This document shows, piece after piece, positions 41,463-52,981 of a DNA stretch of 64,000 nt. Location of the stretch: assembly GCF_003688995.1 (NCBI RefSeq), contig NZ_PENI01000016.1, forward strand, positions 141,601 through 205,600. The letters run 5' to 3'. Origin of the DNA: Streptomyces shenzhenensis (GTDB taxonomy: Bacteria; Actinomycetota; Actinomycetes; Streptomycetales; Streptomycetaceae). Each line of letters starts with the position of its first letter. Position 1 is the first letter of the stretch. The notes under the pieces are model-generated. The model ran no database searches. It saw only the letters and a program-made list of their open reading frames with translations, and was not told the DNA's origin. A program made the translations under genes and the position numbers.

Positions 41463-41876
41463 GTGACACACGACGCCGCGGAGGGCCCCACGAGGAGCCC
41501 GGCCTCACCGCTGGTCCGCGTCGCCTGGGGGGTGCTGGCCGCCCTCCTGCTGATCTGGCTGGTGTTCGAGACGGCGAAGTACGGCGGCTGGGTGATCGTC
41601 GCCGCGGTCGCCGGGGTCGTCGTACCCGACCTGTCCTTCCTCGCCGCGCTCTCCGGCCCGCACGAGCACGGCCGGATGCCCCGTAGGGCCGTGCCCTTCT
41701 ACAACCTCCTGCACCGGCCCCTCGTCGCCCTCGTCGTCATGGCCGGCTGTCTGATCCCCGAATCCTCGGCCGTCGCCGTCCCGTTGTTCAACTTCGGCCT
41801 GGCCTGGCTGGTGCACATCGCCGCCGACCGGGCCCTCGGGTTCGGCCTGCGCGGCGCCGACGGCCGGCAGCGCTGA
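41463..41876 (+). CDS. DUF4260 family membrane protein
   Basis: 137 residues, GTG start with AAAGGAA nine bases upstream. There are three to four hydrophobic segments: WGVLAALLLIWLVFE, WVIVAAVAGVVVPDLSFLAAL, PLVALVVMAGCLIP and FGLAWLVHIAADRALGFGL. The PDLSFL and HIAADRALGFGL motifs are those of DUF4260. Function is unknown. It sits inside the biosynthetic cluster between the thioesterase and P450 genes and has its own promoter element. Confidence 0.75.
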   Translation: MTHDAAEGPTRSPASPLVRVAWGVLAALLLIWLVFETAKYGGWVIVAAVAGVVVPDLSFLAALSGPHEHGRMPRRAVPFYNLLHRPLVALVVMAGCLIPESSAVAVPLFNFGLAWLVHIAADRALGFGLRGADGRQR

Positions 41877-42021
41877 CCGCGCCCTCGGGGCGCGCTTTGG
41901 TGCCGCGCAAGCCCTCGCTGCGAGGCTCGTCCGGGTCCCCGACCGCGCCTCGCACCGCGCGTCGGCCGCCCGGACCACCGCACCCAAGTAACCGCTGAGC
42001 ACCTGTTGCCGGAGGAAACGC

Positions 42022-43257
42022 ATGGATACGACGGACACGACGCACGGCGGGCCGGAGACCGGCCAACCCCCGATGGACTACCCGTTCCACCGCCGTTCGG
42101 CCGTCGAAGTACCCCCCGTCTACGAGGAGTTGCGGGCCAAGTGCCCGGTCGCCCACGTCCGGCTGCCCAGCGGTGACGAGGGCTACGTGGTGACCCGCTA
42201 CGACGATGTGCGCACCGTTCTCGCCGACGTCAGGTTCAGCCGGGAAGCCACCATCGCCCCCGACGCGCCGCAGCTCACCAGCACACCGCCCGTGCCGGGC
42301 AGCCTGTTCACCACGGACCCGCCCGAGCACACCCGGCTGCGCCGGCTCGTCTCCCGGGAGTTCACCGCCCGCCGGGTGCAGAACATGCGTCCGCGGATCC
42401 AGGAGCTCACCGACGGGCTCCTCGACGAGATGGCGAAGCAGGGCGGGCCGGTCGACCTGAACACGGCGCTGGCCTTCCCGCTGCCGGTGATGGTGATCTG
42501 TGAGCTGCTCGGTGTGCCCTTCGAGGACCGTGACCGCTTCCGCGAGTGGTCGGACGCCTTCGTCTCGTTGACGGCGCACACCCCGGAGGAGACCGCCGCC
42601 CAGCGCCAGCAGATGATCGAGTACCTGGCGGCGCTCGTCAAGCGCAAGCGGGAGGAGCCGACGGACGACCTGATGGGGGCGCTCGTCGCCGTCCACGACG
42701 ACGAGGGCAGCCTCAACGAGTTCGAGCTGATCGTCATGGCGGCGACCATCCTCGTCGCCGGCCACGAGACCACCGTCAGCATGATCGGCAAGATCGTGCT
42801 GACGCTGCTGCGCCACCCGGAGCACCTGGCCACGCTGCGCGAGCACCCCGAGATGATCGACCACGCCATCGAGGAACTGCTGCGCGTCAACCCGATCGGT
42901 GACGGGGGTCCGCTGCGGATCACCCTGGAGGACGTGGAGATCGGCGGCACCGTCATTCCCAAGGGGAGCGCGGTGCTGGCGGCGGTCTGCTCCGCCAATC
43001 AGGACCCCGCGCGCTTCCCGGGCGCGGAGGCCGATGAGTTCGACCCCACCCGGCCCGAGGCCGTCCACCACGTCGCGTTCGGCCACGGCCCGCACTTCTG
43101 CTTGGGCGCCGCGCTGGCCAGGGCGGAGCTGCAGATCGTCGTCACCTCGCTGCTGAACCGGTTCCCCGGTCTGCGGCTCGCGGAGGAGGTCGAGGCCCTG
43201 GAGCTGACGACCGGGATGATGGTGCACGGCCTGACCCGACTCCCCGTCACCTGGTGA
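42022..43257 (+). CDS. Cytochrome P450
   Basis: 411 residues of bacterial class I P450 type. The I-helix oxygen-binding motif is ILVAGHETTVSMIGKIVLTL near residue 248, the ExxR of helix K is in AIEELLRVNPIG near residue 285, and the haem loop is VAFGHGPHFCLGAALARAEL near residue 352 with the cysteine ligand. Typical acid-alcohol residues and a DPPEHTRLRRLVSREF block near residue 105 are present. It would hydroxylate or epoxidise the cluster's product or its acyl chain using a ferredoxin; a ferredoxin is encoded at 62989 but is probably for KorB. It is 145 bases after the DUF4260 gene. Confidence 0.93.
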   Translation: MDTTDTTHGGPETGQPPMDYPFHRRSAVEVPPVYEELRAKCPVAHVRLPSGDEGYVVTRYDDVRTVLADVRFSREATIAPDAPQLTSTPPVPGSLFTTDPPEHTRLRRLVSREFTARRVQNMRPRIQELTDGLLDEMAKQGGPVDLNTALAFPLPVMVICELLGVPFEDRDRFREWSDAFVSLTAHTPEETAAQRQQMIEYLAALVKRKREEPTDDLMGALVAVHDDEGSLNEFELIVMAATILVAGHETTVSMIGKIVLTLLRHPEHLATLREHPEMIDHAIEELLRVNPIGDGGPLRITLEDVEIGGTVIPKGSAVLAAVCSANQDPARFPGAEADEFDPTRPEAVHHVAFGHGPHFCLGAALARAELQIVVTSLLNRFPGLRLAEEVEALELTTGMMVHGLTRLPVTW

Positions 43258-43632
43258 CACCCGAGCCACGACACAGCCCGGCCGCCACCGGTTGACGGCC
43301 GGCCGGGCGCCGGGGCGCTGCGCCGGCCAGGGCGGAGCCCCCGGTTGACGGTCGGGTGGGCGCCTGGTGGGCCGGATCCGGTTCCGTTACGGCTGGTGGG
43401 CCAAGCGCTCCGCTGGAATTGCCGCGCTGTGCCGTCGGTCGTCTGCGGCACCGTCGTGGCTGGTCGCGCAGTTCCCCGCGCCCCTTCGGGGCGCTGTCGA
43501 ACCGCAGCGGACTTCACGCGGCGGGCCCCGGAGGGTGGCTGTTCCGGTGCGCGGGGGATTCGGGTGGTGGGCAGGGCGGAGGCCCCGGTCCGTACGGGCC
43601 GGGGCTTGTGTCGTTCGGGTCCGGACCCGCGG
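43258..43632. other. Intergenic region with Streptomyces repeat
   Basis: 375 bases between the ends of the P450 and FAD monooxygenase genes, which converge here. It holds several short GC-rich inverted repeats and the dispersed repeat at 43429-43495. No gene is supported. Confidence 0.6.
43429..43495. repeat. Dispersed intergenic repeat, copy A
   Basis: Begins GTGCCGTCGGTCGTCTGCGG and ends GCGCCCCTTCGGGGCGC. The same unit recurs at 58979-59052 with few changes. Both copies lie between converging genes and end in a TTCG-loop hairpin, so they probably act as terminators. Confidence 0.8.
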
Positions 43633-44895
43633 TCATACCCGGGCGGTGGGGGACTGCGCCTCCACGACGTGCGGCCCCGGCCGCTGCAACTGGAAGTACG
43701 CGCTCCCCAGCACCCGCTCCTTCAGCTTCTGGCTCCGGTCGACCACCCGGTACAGCGAGCGGCGCACCACACCGCCGGCGCCGTGCAGCGCGAACAGCCG
43801 CTCCTGCCGCAGCTGCAGTCCGCGCGACGTGGCGACCGACTCCTCCCGCGCCCGCTGGAACCGGGCGTTCGCCGCCAGCAGCGCCACCTCGCTGCCGCCC
43901 GCGTCGAACGCCTCGCGCAGCAGCGGGGCCAGCGTCACCCCGTCGATGATCGCGTGATTGACACCCTGCCCGAGGATCGGCGTCAGCGTGTGCGCCGCGT
44001 CGCCGATCAGCACCAGACCCGGCATGGACCAGCGCGGCACCACCGTGGTGAAGATGTCCAGCATCGAGGTGTCGGACCAGGAGCGGATCTCCGCGCGCAC
44101 CGACCCGGCCAGCTCCGGAGCGAGCCGGTCCAGCCGCTCGTACAGCGCGGGCAGCCCCTCGGCGCGCAGCTCCTTGAGCCCGCCCTTCGGGATGTTGAAG
44201 CCGACCCGCACACTGTCCGGGTGGGTCGGGATGAACAGCCCGTGCTGGTCGCCGCGGATCCGGACGCGATACGTACGGTCGTCCCACTCGGCCGGGAACG
44301 GCAGCTTCAGCCACACCACGTCACGGTCCAGCGGCAGCTTCGTGTACGACAGCCCGGACATCTCGCGGACCTTGCTGAACCGGCCGTCCGCCGCCACCGT
44401 GAGCGCCGCGCGCACCGTCAGTTCGCCCTCCGGGGTACGCGCCGTCACCCCCGTGACCGCACCGCTGTCGCCGTCCGCGCGCAGCAGCCGGGTGGCGGTC
44501 GCCCGGCGCACCAGGGTGAAGTGCTCCGCGTGCTCCTCCTGCCCGAGGCCCGCCAGGGCCGAGAGCAGCGCCGGCTGGGGCAGCTCCACCGGATAGGGGT
44601 GCGGGTACCGGAAGCGGCGGAAGTCGGCGCGCAGCACCGTGCTGCCGGAGTCGACGATCTCCATTCTGTGCATCTGCTGACAGGCGCCGTTCAGCCGGGC
44701 GAGGACGCCCAACCTGTCGAGCAGCCACACCGAGTCGGGGGAGACCGACTCGCCCCGGAACGACCGGTCGAAGTGACCGCTCTGCTCCAGGACCACGACG
44801 GAGACCGAACGCCTGGCGAGCTCCACGGCCAGGGTGAGCCCCGCCGGACCTCCTCCGACCACACACACTTCTGCGGTCAGCTCAGTTGTCGTCAT
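43633..44895 (-). CDS. FAD-dependent monooxygenase (PHBH type)
   Basis: 420 residues. The N-terminal Rossmann motif is VCVVGGGPAGLTLAVELARR (GxGxxG near residue 14), with EQSGHFDRSFRGE next. The middle DG motif appears as TVAADGRFSKVREMSG near residue 167, and the C-terminal GDAAHTLTPILGQGVNHAII near residue 297 binds the FAD ribityl chain. Such enzymes hydroxylate or epoxidise small molecules with NAD(P)H and oxygen. It is the only cluster gene on the minus strand between 39.5 and 59 kb and is divergent from the FkbH-like gene. It probably tailors the tetronate product. Confidence 0.9.
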   Translation of the reverse strand: MTTTELTAEVCVVGGGPAGLTLAVELARRSVSVVVLEQSGHFDRSFRGESVSPDSVWLLDRLGVLARLNGACQQMHRMEIVDSGSTVLRADFRRFRYPHPYPVELPQPALLSALAGLGQEEHAEHFTLVRRATATRLLRADGDSGAVTGVTARTPEGELTVRAALTVAADGRFSKVREMSGLSYTKLPLDRDVVWLKLPFPAEWDDRTYRVRIRGDQHGLFIPTHPDSVRVGFNIPKGGLKELRAEGLPALYERLDRLAPELAGSVRAEIRSWSDTSMLDIFTTVVPRWSMPGLVLIGDAAHTLTPILGQGVNHAIIDGVTLAPLLREAFDAGGSEVALLAANARFQRAREESVATSRGLQLRQERLFALHGAGGVVRRSLYRVVDRSQKLKERVLGSAYFQLQRPGPHVVEAQSPTARV

Positions 44896-45113
44896 CAGTG
44901 CTGCCTTTCAGAAGGAGTCATCCTGCCCCGATGGTCGGCAGCCCGCCTAAAGCAGCTCTTGCGGGCGGTCCGCGGGGCCCGGTCCGCACCCCGGTCCGCA
45001 CCCCGGAGCAAGCCCGGCCACGGCCCGGCCCGTACCCGGGCGCAAGCCCGTCTTTAGGGACGGGGCACAAGCTCCCAAGCGCCTGCCCGCCCCCGCAGAG
45101 AGGCGAATCGACC
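44896..45113. promoter_or_regulatory. Divergent promoter region of the core biosynthetic operon
   Basis: 218 bases between the FAD monooxygenase and FkbH-like genes. GGTCCGCACCCC occurs twice in tandem around 44980-45004. CCTAAAG near 44945 and its inverse CTTTAGG near 45052 bracket the region. SARP proteins bind short direct repeats upstream of such operons, so this is where control by either SARP would be expected. No exact heptamer pattern can be claimed. Confidence 0.4.
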
Positions 45114-47048
45114 GTGAGCACAGCAGTGACGACGTCCGACCCGGAGCGCACCGGCCCCGCCGGCCCCCTCGACCGGCTGCGCGCGCTGTACGGCGAGCGA
45201 CGGCTCGCCGCCGAGTACCCGGCGGTGCCCGGACTGCTCGCCGAACTCGCGCAGCGGGACGACGGGTTCGCCCAGCTGTCCCGCGCGGGCCGGCTGCTCG
45301 CCAAGGTCGCCGCCGAGGACATCGTGGCGCGGCACCCCGGCGTCGTACCCGCCACCGTCGCCGTCACCGGACACGGCACGATCGACGCGCTGACCGCACC
45401 GCTCACCGCGGAACTCGCCCGGCACGGCATCCCGTTGCGGACGAGCGCAGGCGACCACGACGCATGGCTGCGCGACCTCCAGGACACCGACAGCCACCTG
45501 TACGCCCCCGGCACCGAACTCGCCCTCTGCCTGCTCGACGCCCAGCTCGTCTTCGACGAACTGCCGCTGCCCTGGGGCGTGGCGGACGTCGCCGGGACCG
45601 CCGCCGGCAAACTCGAACTCCTCGACCGGCTCGCCGCCCGCTACGACGCACACGGCACCGGGACGCTCGTACTCAACACCCTGCCGCTGCTGCCCCAGCA
45701 CACCCAGCAGCTGATCGACCACCGCTCCCGTACCGAACTCTCCATCGCCTGGCGGGAGTTCAACATAGGGCTGCTGCGGCTGGCCGCCACGCACCCGCGG
45801 CTGCACGTGGTCGACCTGGAGCCGCTGATCGCCGGGGGCGGACCGGTCCGCGATCCGCGGCTCGCCGCCTACGCCAAGGTGAACCTGGGCGAGGAGGTGC
45901 TCGCCGGATACGCCCGGCAGACGGGCCATCTGCTGCGGACCCTGCGCGGCAGGGCCAAGAAGGTCCTCGTCCTGGACCTCGACAACACCCTCTGGGACGG
46001 CATCCTCGGCGACGACGGACCCGACGGCATCGCCGCCGCCACCACCTACCGCGGCGAGGCCTTCGGCCGGTTCCAGCGAGTGGTCAAGCAGATCGGCAGC
46101 CAGGGCGTCCTGCTCGCGGTGTGCAGCAAGAACGACCGCGAGCCGGTGCTCGACGTGCTCCGCGACCACCCCGACATGACCCTGCGCGAGGCCGACTTCG
46201 TCCGGATCAGCGCCGACTGGGAACCCAAGGACGGCGGCATCCGGACCATCGCCGCCCGCCTCAATCTCGGCACCGACAGCTTCGTCTTCGCCGACGACTC
46301 GCCCTTCGAACGCGGTCTCGTCGCCGCCACGCTCCCCGAGGTCGCCGTGATCGCCCTCGACGAGGAACCGGCGCTGCACATCGACCGGCTCCTCGCCGAC
46401 GGCTGGTTCGACGTGCGGGAACTGACCGTCGAGGACCGCGGACGCGCCGTGCAGTACCGGCAGGAGGCGGAACGGCAGGACCTACAGCAGGTCACCGGGT
46501 CGATGGAGGAGTACCTGCGCGCCCTCGACGTGCGGATCGAGGTCGCCCCCGTACGCGACCACGAGGTGGTCCGGGTCGCCCAGATCACCCTGCGCACCAA
46601 CCAGTTCAACCTCACCACCCGCCGGCTCCAGGCGCCCGACGTCCGCGAACGGCTCGACTCGCCGGACCATCTGGTGCTGGCCGTGCGCTCCCGTGACCGC
46701 TTCGGCGACAACGGGGTCGTCGGCGCCCTGTTCGCGCACCGCGAGGACGCGGCCCTGCGCATCGACAACATGCTGCTCAGCTGCCGGGTCTTCGCCCGCG
46801 GCATCGAGCAGGCCGCCGTCGCCGCGCTGCTGGCGCACGCTGTGGACTCGGGTGCGACCGAGGTACGCGCCGGCTACCGGCCCACCGCCAAGAACCACAA
46901 GGTGCGCGACTTCTACCCGTCGCTCGGCTTCGAGCGGGCCGCCGAAACCCCGGACGGCGGCGTCGAGTTCCGACACCGGCTGGTCGAACTGCCCGACATG
47001 CCCGGACATGTGACCCTCGACGCGGACTTCCGGGGCGGCCCCGAATGA
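45114..47048 (+). CDS. FkbH-like glyceryl-S-ACP synthase (HAD-IIIC)
   Basis: 644 residues in three parts. There is an N-terminal SGNH-like region (residues 1-275), then a HAD phosphatase domain starting VLVLDLDNTLWDGILGDDG near residue 285 with VCSKNDREPVLDVL and VFADDSPFERGLV further on. A GNAT-like C-terminal domain follows, with VAQITLRTNQFNLTTRRL and YRPTAKNHKVRDFYPSLGFE. FkbH proteins take 1,3-bisphosphoglycerate, dephosphorylate it and load the glyceryl group on an ACP. This three-carbon unit builds methoxymalonyl extenders or the tetronate ring. No FkbG, FkbI or FkbK set is present, but a tetronate-type KAS III and E2 acyltransferase are, so the tetronate role is preferred. GTG start, GAGAGG upstream. 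Confidence 0.9.
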   Translation: MSTAVTTSDPERTGPAGPLDRLRALYGERRLAAEYPAVPGLLAELAQRDDGFAQLSRAGRLLAKVAAEDIVARHPGVVPATVAVTGHGTIDALTAPLTAELARHGIPLRTSAGDHDAWLRDLQDTDSHLYAPGTELALCLLDAQLVFDELPLPWGVADVAGTAAGKLELLDRLAARYDAHGTGTLVLNTLPLLPQHTQQLIDHRSRTELSIAWREFNIGLLRLAATHPRLHVVDLEPLIAGGGPVRDPRLAAYAKVNLGEEVLAGYARQTGHLLRTLRGRAKKVLVLDLDNTLWDGILGDDGPDGIAAATTYRGEAFGRFQRVVKQIGSQGVLLAVCSKNDREPVLDVLRDHPDMTLREADFVRISADWEPKDGGIRTIAARLNLGTDSFVFADDSPFERGLVAATLPEVAVIALDEEPALHIDRLLADGWFDVRELTVEDRGRAVQYRQEAERQDLQQVTGSMEEYLRALDVRIEVAPVRDHEVVRVAQITLRTNQFNLTTRRLQAPDVRERLDSPDHLVLAVRSRDRFGDNGVVGALFAHREDAALRIDNMLLSCRVFARGIEQAAVAALLAHAVDSGATEVRAGYRPTAKNHKVRDFYPSLGFERAAETPDGGVEFRHRLVELPDMPGHVTLDADFRGGPE

Positions 47049-47179
47049 CCTGGGCGCACCCGGGAGGCGTCGCACCGAACGCACAAGCGTCTCCTTAGTG
47101 CCCCGGACGACGATCGTGATGTCAGAGCAACCCGTGCCGGCGCCACGCCAGCGGAACTCGGAGAGGTCGGAGAAAGACG

Positions 47180-48997
<1,818 letters not shown>

Positions 48998-48998
48998 C

Positions 48999-50810
48999 GT
49001 GGAACACCCGCCCTACCGGCTCGCGGAGGAGTTCGACCGCTACCTCGGCGACCCCGACGACCCCGGCGAGGTCTTCTCCTACGCGCGCTGCGCGGAACTC
49101 GACGACAAGGAGGAGTTCCCCGCCGACATCTGCCGCCGCTTCGAGGAGTGGGGCCTGCCCGACCAGTACGTACCGGTCGAGCACGGCGGCCGGCTGCGCG
49201 ACTACGAGCAGGTCCTCCAGCTCGTCCGCGCCGTCGCCCGCCGCGATCTGACCTGTGCCATCGGCCACGGCAAGACCTACCTCGGCGGGGTCTGCGTATG
49301 GGTGGCGGGCTCCGCGGAGCAGGGTGCCCGGCTCGGTGCCGACATCATGGCCGGGGTCCCGGTCTCCCTCGGGCTCACCGAACGCGCCCACGGCAGCGAC
49401 CTGCTCGCCGGCGAGGTGCGCACCGACGGCACGGCGGCGGACACCGCGGACCACTGGCTGGTCAGCGGCGAGAAATGGCTGATCAACAACGCCACCCGGG
49501 GGTCGGTGCTGTCGCTGCTGACCCGTACCCGCCCGGACGGGGGCCCGCGCGGCTTCAGCGTCCTCCTCGTCGACAAGCGCGAACTCGACGAGGGCAGTTA
49601 CCGCCACCTGCCGAAGATCCGCACCCACGGCATCCGCGGCGCCGACATCTCCGGCATCGCCTTCGACGGCGCCCGCGTGCCGCGCGGCGCCCTCGTCGGC
49701 GCCGAGGGCGCCGGACTGGAGATCGTGCTGAAGGCGCTCCAGCTCACCCGCACCATGTGCGCGGCGCTGTCGCTCGGCGCCGGCGACCACGGGCTGCGGC
49801 TCGGCCTGGACTTCGCCGAGGAACGCGAGCTGTACGGCCGGCGGCTCATCGACCTCCCGCAGGCCCGGCACGTGCTGACCGGTGCCGCCGCCGACGTCCT
49901 GCTGCACGAGGCGGTCGCCCTGGTCGCCGCCCGCGCCGTGCAGAGCCAGACCGCGGAACTCGGCGTCACCTCGGCCGTCACCAAGTATCTGCTGCCCACC
50001 GGCACCGACCAGGTCCTCGCCGACCTGACCGGGCTGCTCGGCGCCCGCGCCTTCCTCAAGGGCGTGCACGCCGACGGCCGGTTCCAGAAGCTCCAGCGCG
50101 ACCACCGCATCGTCGGGCTCTTCGACGGCAACACCCTGGTCAACCTCAACTCCCTGATCAACCAGTTCCGTTCACTGGTACGCGGGTTCCGGCGCGGCAC
50201 CGGCGACACGGCGGGCAGCGACACCGCCTGCGACCTGGGCGCACCGCTGCCGCCCCTGGATCCGGCGAAGCTGTCACTGGTCGCCCGGCACGGCAGCGGA
50301 CTCATGGCGGGGCTCCTCGCCTCGGTCGAGGAGATCACCCGGCGCGCGGACCTGAACCCCGCGCTCGGCCCGGTCGCCGAGGCCGCGCGGCGGCTGCTCG
50401 CCGTCACCACCGCGGTGCACACCGAGATGGAGGAGTACCAGGGCGCGCTCACCGAGGTGCCGCCCGCCGCCTTCGAGGTCGCGCGCCGCTACACCCTGTG
50501 CTGGGCAGGAGCGGCCTGCCTCGGCCTGTGGACGCACAGCACCGACCGGTTCCCCGACGGCCCCGACGCTGTCGCCACCGGGGAGTTGTGGCGCGACGGC
50601 CTGTGGCTGCACACCGTCCTCGACCGGCTGCTGGTCCGGCTCGGCGAACCGGCGGCGGCCGGCCCGGAGACCTACGAAGAACTGCTCGGCGCCCTGCGGG
50701 CGGCCCGCTCCTCGGGCCGGCTGTTCTCGCTGCTGCCGCAGCGGGGCCCCGAGCGGCGGCCCGCGACGCCCGGCGCGGCCGCCGGCGAGAGGGAGACGAC
50801 GTCATGCTGA
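48999..50810 (+). CDS. Acyl-CoA dehydrogenase-like flavoenzyme 1
   Basis: 603 residues; the N-terminal 380 or so form an acyl-CoA dehydrogenase fold. LGLTERAHGSDLLAGEVRTD near residue 123 and WLVSGEKWLINNATRGSVLS near residue 150 are the middle-domain motifs, and LTRTMCAALSLGAGDHGLRL plus FAEERELYGRRLIDLPQARH follow near residue 250. RDHRIVGLFDGNTLVNLNSL near residue 367 is in the flavin and catalytic-base region. The C-terminal 200 residues are extra helices. It starts at GTG 48999, two bases after the FAAL stop. Paired dehydrogenases next to a FAAL also occur in ramoplanin and enduracidin clusters, where they desaturate the lipid chain, so an acyl-ACP substrate is likely. Confidence 0.88.
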   Translation: MEHPPYRLAEEFDRYLGDPDDPGEVFSYARCAELDDKEEFPADICRRFEEWGLPDQYVPVEHGGRLRDYEQVLQLVRAVARRDLTCAIGHGKTYLGGVCVWVAGSAEQGARLGADIMAGVPVSLGLTERAHGSDLLAGEVRTDGTAADTADHWLVSGEKWLINNATRGSVLSLLTRTRPDGGPRGFSVLLVDKRELDEGSYRHLPKIRTHGIRGADISGIAFDGARVPRGALVGAEGAGLEIVLKALQLTRTMCAALSLGAGDHGLRLGLDFAEERELYGRRLIDLPQARHVLTGAAADVLLHEAVALVAARAVQSQTAELGVTSAVTKYLLPTGTDQVLADLTGLLGARAFLKGVHADGRFQKLQRDHRIVGLFDGNTLVNLNSLINQFRSLVRGFRRGTGDTAGSDTACDLGAPLPPLDPAKLSLVARHGSGLMAGLLASVEEITRRADLNPALGPVAEAARRLLAVTTAVHTEMEEYQGALTEVPPAAFEVARRYTLCWAGAACLGLWTHSTDRFPDGPDAVATGELWRDGLWLHTVLDRLLVRLGEPAAAGPETYEELLGALRAARSSGRLFSLLPQRGPERRPATPGAAAGERETTSC

Positions 50811-52591
50811 TCGCTGCAGAGCCCCAGGACCCGCACCCGGCGACCGCCGCGGCGGACGGCGACGGGACGCCGGGGCAGGAGGCGCGGGCCGCGGCCCGCG
50901 TGGCCGAAGTGGACCGGCGGCTCGGCGACCCGACCGACGAGGCGGGCGAACTGTCCTACGCCCGGCTGATCGCGGCGGACGAGGCCGGTGAACTCGCCAC
51001 GGCCGGCGAGCGCGCCCTCGACGAACTCGGGCTCGGCGCCGACTTCGTGCCGACCGCCGAGGGCGGCCGGCTGGAGCGGCTCGACACCCTGGTGCGGGTC
51101 ATGCGGCAGGTGTTCCGCCGCGACGTCGCCCTCGGCCTCGGCTACGGAGTGACCTCCTTCATGGCCGGAGTGAACGTCTGGACCTCCGGGGACGCCGCAC
51201 AGCGCGCACGCCTCGCCCGGATCCTCACCGGCGGCGGCAAGGTGTCGGTCGCCTACCACGAACTCGCGCACGGCAACGACTTCGTACGCAACGAGTTTGA
51301 GGCCCGCCCCGCGCCGGACGGCGGATTTCTGCTGAACGGCGCCAAGCAGGTCATCAACAACGCCGACCGCGCGGACGCCTGGGTGCTGTTCAGCCGCACC
51401 AGCCCCGCACCGGGCAGCCGCAGCCACTCCGTGCTGTTCGTCGAGCGCGAGGGGCTCGACCCGGACACCTGGCGGGTGCTGCCGCGCTACGACGCCGTCG
51501 GCGTGCGCGGCTGCCACCTGTCCGGACTCCGCTTCGACGACACACCCGTGCCGTCCTCGGCCCTCGTCGGCGCGAGCGGAACAGGGGTCGAAACCGCCCT
51601 GCGCGCCTTCCAGATCACCAGGGCCGCGCTGCCCGCCATGGCCGTCGGCACCGCCGACACGGCCCTGCGCACCGTCGTGGGTTTCGCGCTGGGCCGACGG
51701 CTCTACCGCAAGTCCGTCCTGGACATCCCGCATGCCAGAGCCACCCTGTCCGGGGCCTTCACCGACCTGCTGACCTGCGACAGCCTCTCGCTGGCCGCGA
51801 CCCGGGCGGTGCATCTGCTCCCCGAGCAGACCAGCGTCCTCGCCGCCGCCACCAAGTACCTCGTCCCGAAGCTGCTCACCGACGCCCTGCACGAGCTGTC
51901 CATCGTGCTCGGTGCCCGCTTCTACGTCCGGGACGGAGAGCACGGCATCTTCCAGAAGCACATCCGTGACCTGCCCGTGCTCAGCCTCGGCCACGCCGGC
52001 TCCGCGGCCTGCCAGGCCACCATCATCCCCCAGCTGTCCCGGCTCGCCCGGCGCTCCTGGTTCAGCGACGAACCGGCCCCCGCGGCACTCTTCCGGCCGC
52101 GCGCCGGCCTGCCGGACCTCCCCTTCGACCGGCTCACCCTGGCGAGCGGACGGGACGGGCTCAGCGCCACCCTGGTCGCCGCCGTCGACACGCCGCCCGG
52201 CGCGACACCCGAGGAGCAGGCCGTCCAGGAACTGGCGCGGCAACTGGTGGACGAGCTGCGACAGGTCCAGGAGGCGAGCCGTGCGCTCGCACCCCAGGAC
52301 CGTACGGCCCTCGCCGGCCCCGCCGCGTTCGCCCTCGCCGACCGGTACGCCGTCCTGCTCGCGGCCGCCGCGGCGATCGGCGTCCGGCAGCAGGCGGCCC
52401 AGGACGGCGGCGACGCGTTCCTCGCCGACCCCGCCTGGCTCGCCGCCGCCCTGCACCGGCTCGCCCGGCGGCTCGGCCGGCGGCCCGCCGCGCTCCCGGC
52501 GTCCGTGGACGCCCGGGTGCACGAGGAAGTACTGCGCAGGTTCCACGCGCGCACCAGCTACGACCTGTACGACACCCCGCTCACCGGCTGA
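50804..52591 (+). CDS. Acyl-CoA dehydrogenase-like flavoenzyme 2
   Basis: 595 residues, paralogous to the gene before it. Matching blocks are VSVAYHELAHGNDFVRNEFE near residue 147, GFLLNGAKQVINNADRADAW near residue 177, YDAVGVRGCHLSGLRFDDTP near residue 230 and KHIRDLPVLSLGHAGSAACQ near residue 386. The position of the catalytic region differs from paralogue 1 (FDGNT replaced by HAGSA), so the two may act at different chain positions or one may be regulatory. ATG 50804 overlaps the previous stop by seven bases with GGGAG upstream. It is followed by 102 bases and then the free ACP gene. Confidence 0.85.
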   Translation: MLIAAEPQDPHPATAAADGDGTPGQEARAAARVAEVDRRLGDPTDEAGELSYARLIAADEAGELATAGERALDELGLGADFVPTAEGGRLERLDTLVRVMRQVFRRDVALGLGYGVTSFMAGVNVWTSGDAAQRARLARILTGGGKVSVAYHELAHGNDFVRNEFEARPAPDGGFLLNGAKQVINNADRADAWVLFSRTSPAPGSRSHSVLFVEREGLDPDTWRVLPRYDAVGVRGCHLSGLRFDDTPVPSSALVGASGTGVETALRAFQITRAALPAMAVGTADTALRTVVGFALGRRLYRKSVLDIPHARATLSGAFTDLLTCDSLSLAATRAVHLLPEQTSVLAAATKYLVPKLLTDALHELSIVLGARFYVRDGEHGIFQKHIRDLPVLSLGHAGSAACQATIIPQLSRLARRSWFSDEPAPAALFRPRAGLPDLPFDRLTLASGRDGLSATLVAAVDTPPGATPEEQAVQELARQLVDELRQVQEASRALAPQDRTALAGPAAFALADRYAVLLAAAAAIGVRQQAAQDGGDAFLADPAWLAAALHRLARRLGRRPAALPASVDARVHEEVLRRFHARTSYDLYDTPLTG

Positions 52592-52693
52592 CGGACGCCG
52601 GCCGGACCGTCACGGATCCCGGCCGTCCACGACGGCCGCCGGACGGCACCACGACAGCACGCGACCACCGCTCACCCCGCCGAGGAGTGCACC

Positions 52694-52981
52694 ATGCCCG
52701 TTCCGACCACCGGACACACCACCGAGTCTCTGACCACGTGGTTGGCCGAGCGCATCGCCCTCTACCTCAAGCGGCAGCCCGCCGACATCGACCCGGACGT
52801 GCCCCTCGCGGAGTACGGCCTCGACTCCGTCGCCGCCCTCAGCCTGTGCGGCGACATCGAGGACGACTTCGACGTCGTGATGGAGCCGACGGTCGCCTGG
52901 GACTACCCGACCGTGCACGCGCTCGCCGGCCACCTCCTGGCGGAGCTCGCCGCGGACACCGCGCAGGGTGGCGGCGCTTGA
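52694..52981 (+). CDS. Acyl carrier protein (FAAL partner)
   Basis: 95 residues. The phosphopantetheine site is DVPLAEYGLDSVAALSLCGD near residue 35-54, with the serine in LDSVA. Helices 1 and 3 are regular (LTTWLAERIALYLKRQ and WDYPTVHALAGHLLAEL). It is most like PKS/FAAL-associated ACPs and should hold the fatty acyl group while the two dehydrogenases act. Its TGA overlaps the PKS ATG by one base, which links its synthesis to the PKS. RBS is GAGGAG upstream of ATG 52694. Confidence 0.92.
   Translation: MPVPTTGHTTESLTTWLAERIALYLKRQPADIDPDVPLAEYGLDSVAALSLCGDIEDDFDVVMEPTVAWDYPTVHALAGHLLAELAADTAQGGGA

Noticed and set aside
45114..47048. FkbH-like gene as part of a methoxymalonyl-ACP extender pathway
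   Set aside because: No FkbG methyltransferase or FkbK dehydrogenase; the AT is malonyl type and the tetronate partners are all present.
52687..52980. Longer N-terminus for the PKS
   Set aside because: These codons lie out of frame over the ACP gene and encode Arg/His-rich sequence; the KS fold begins at ATG 52981.
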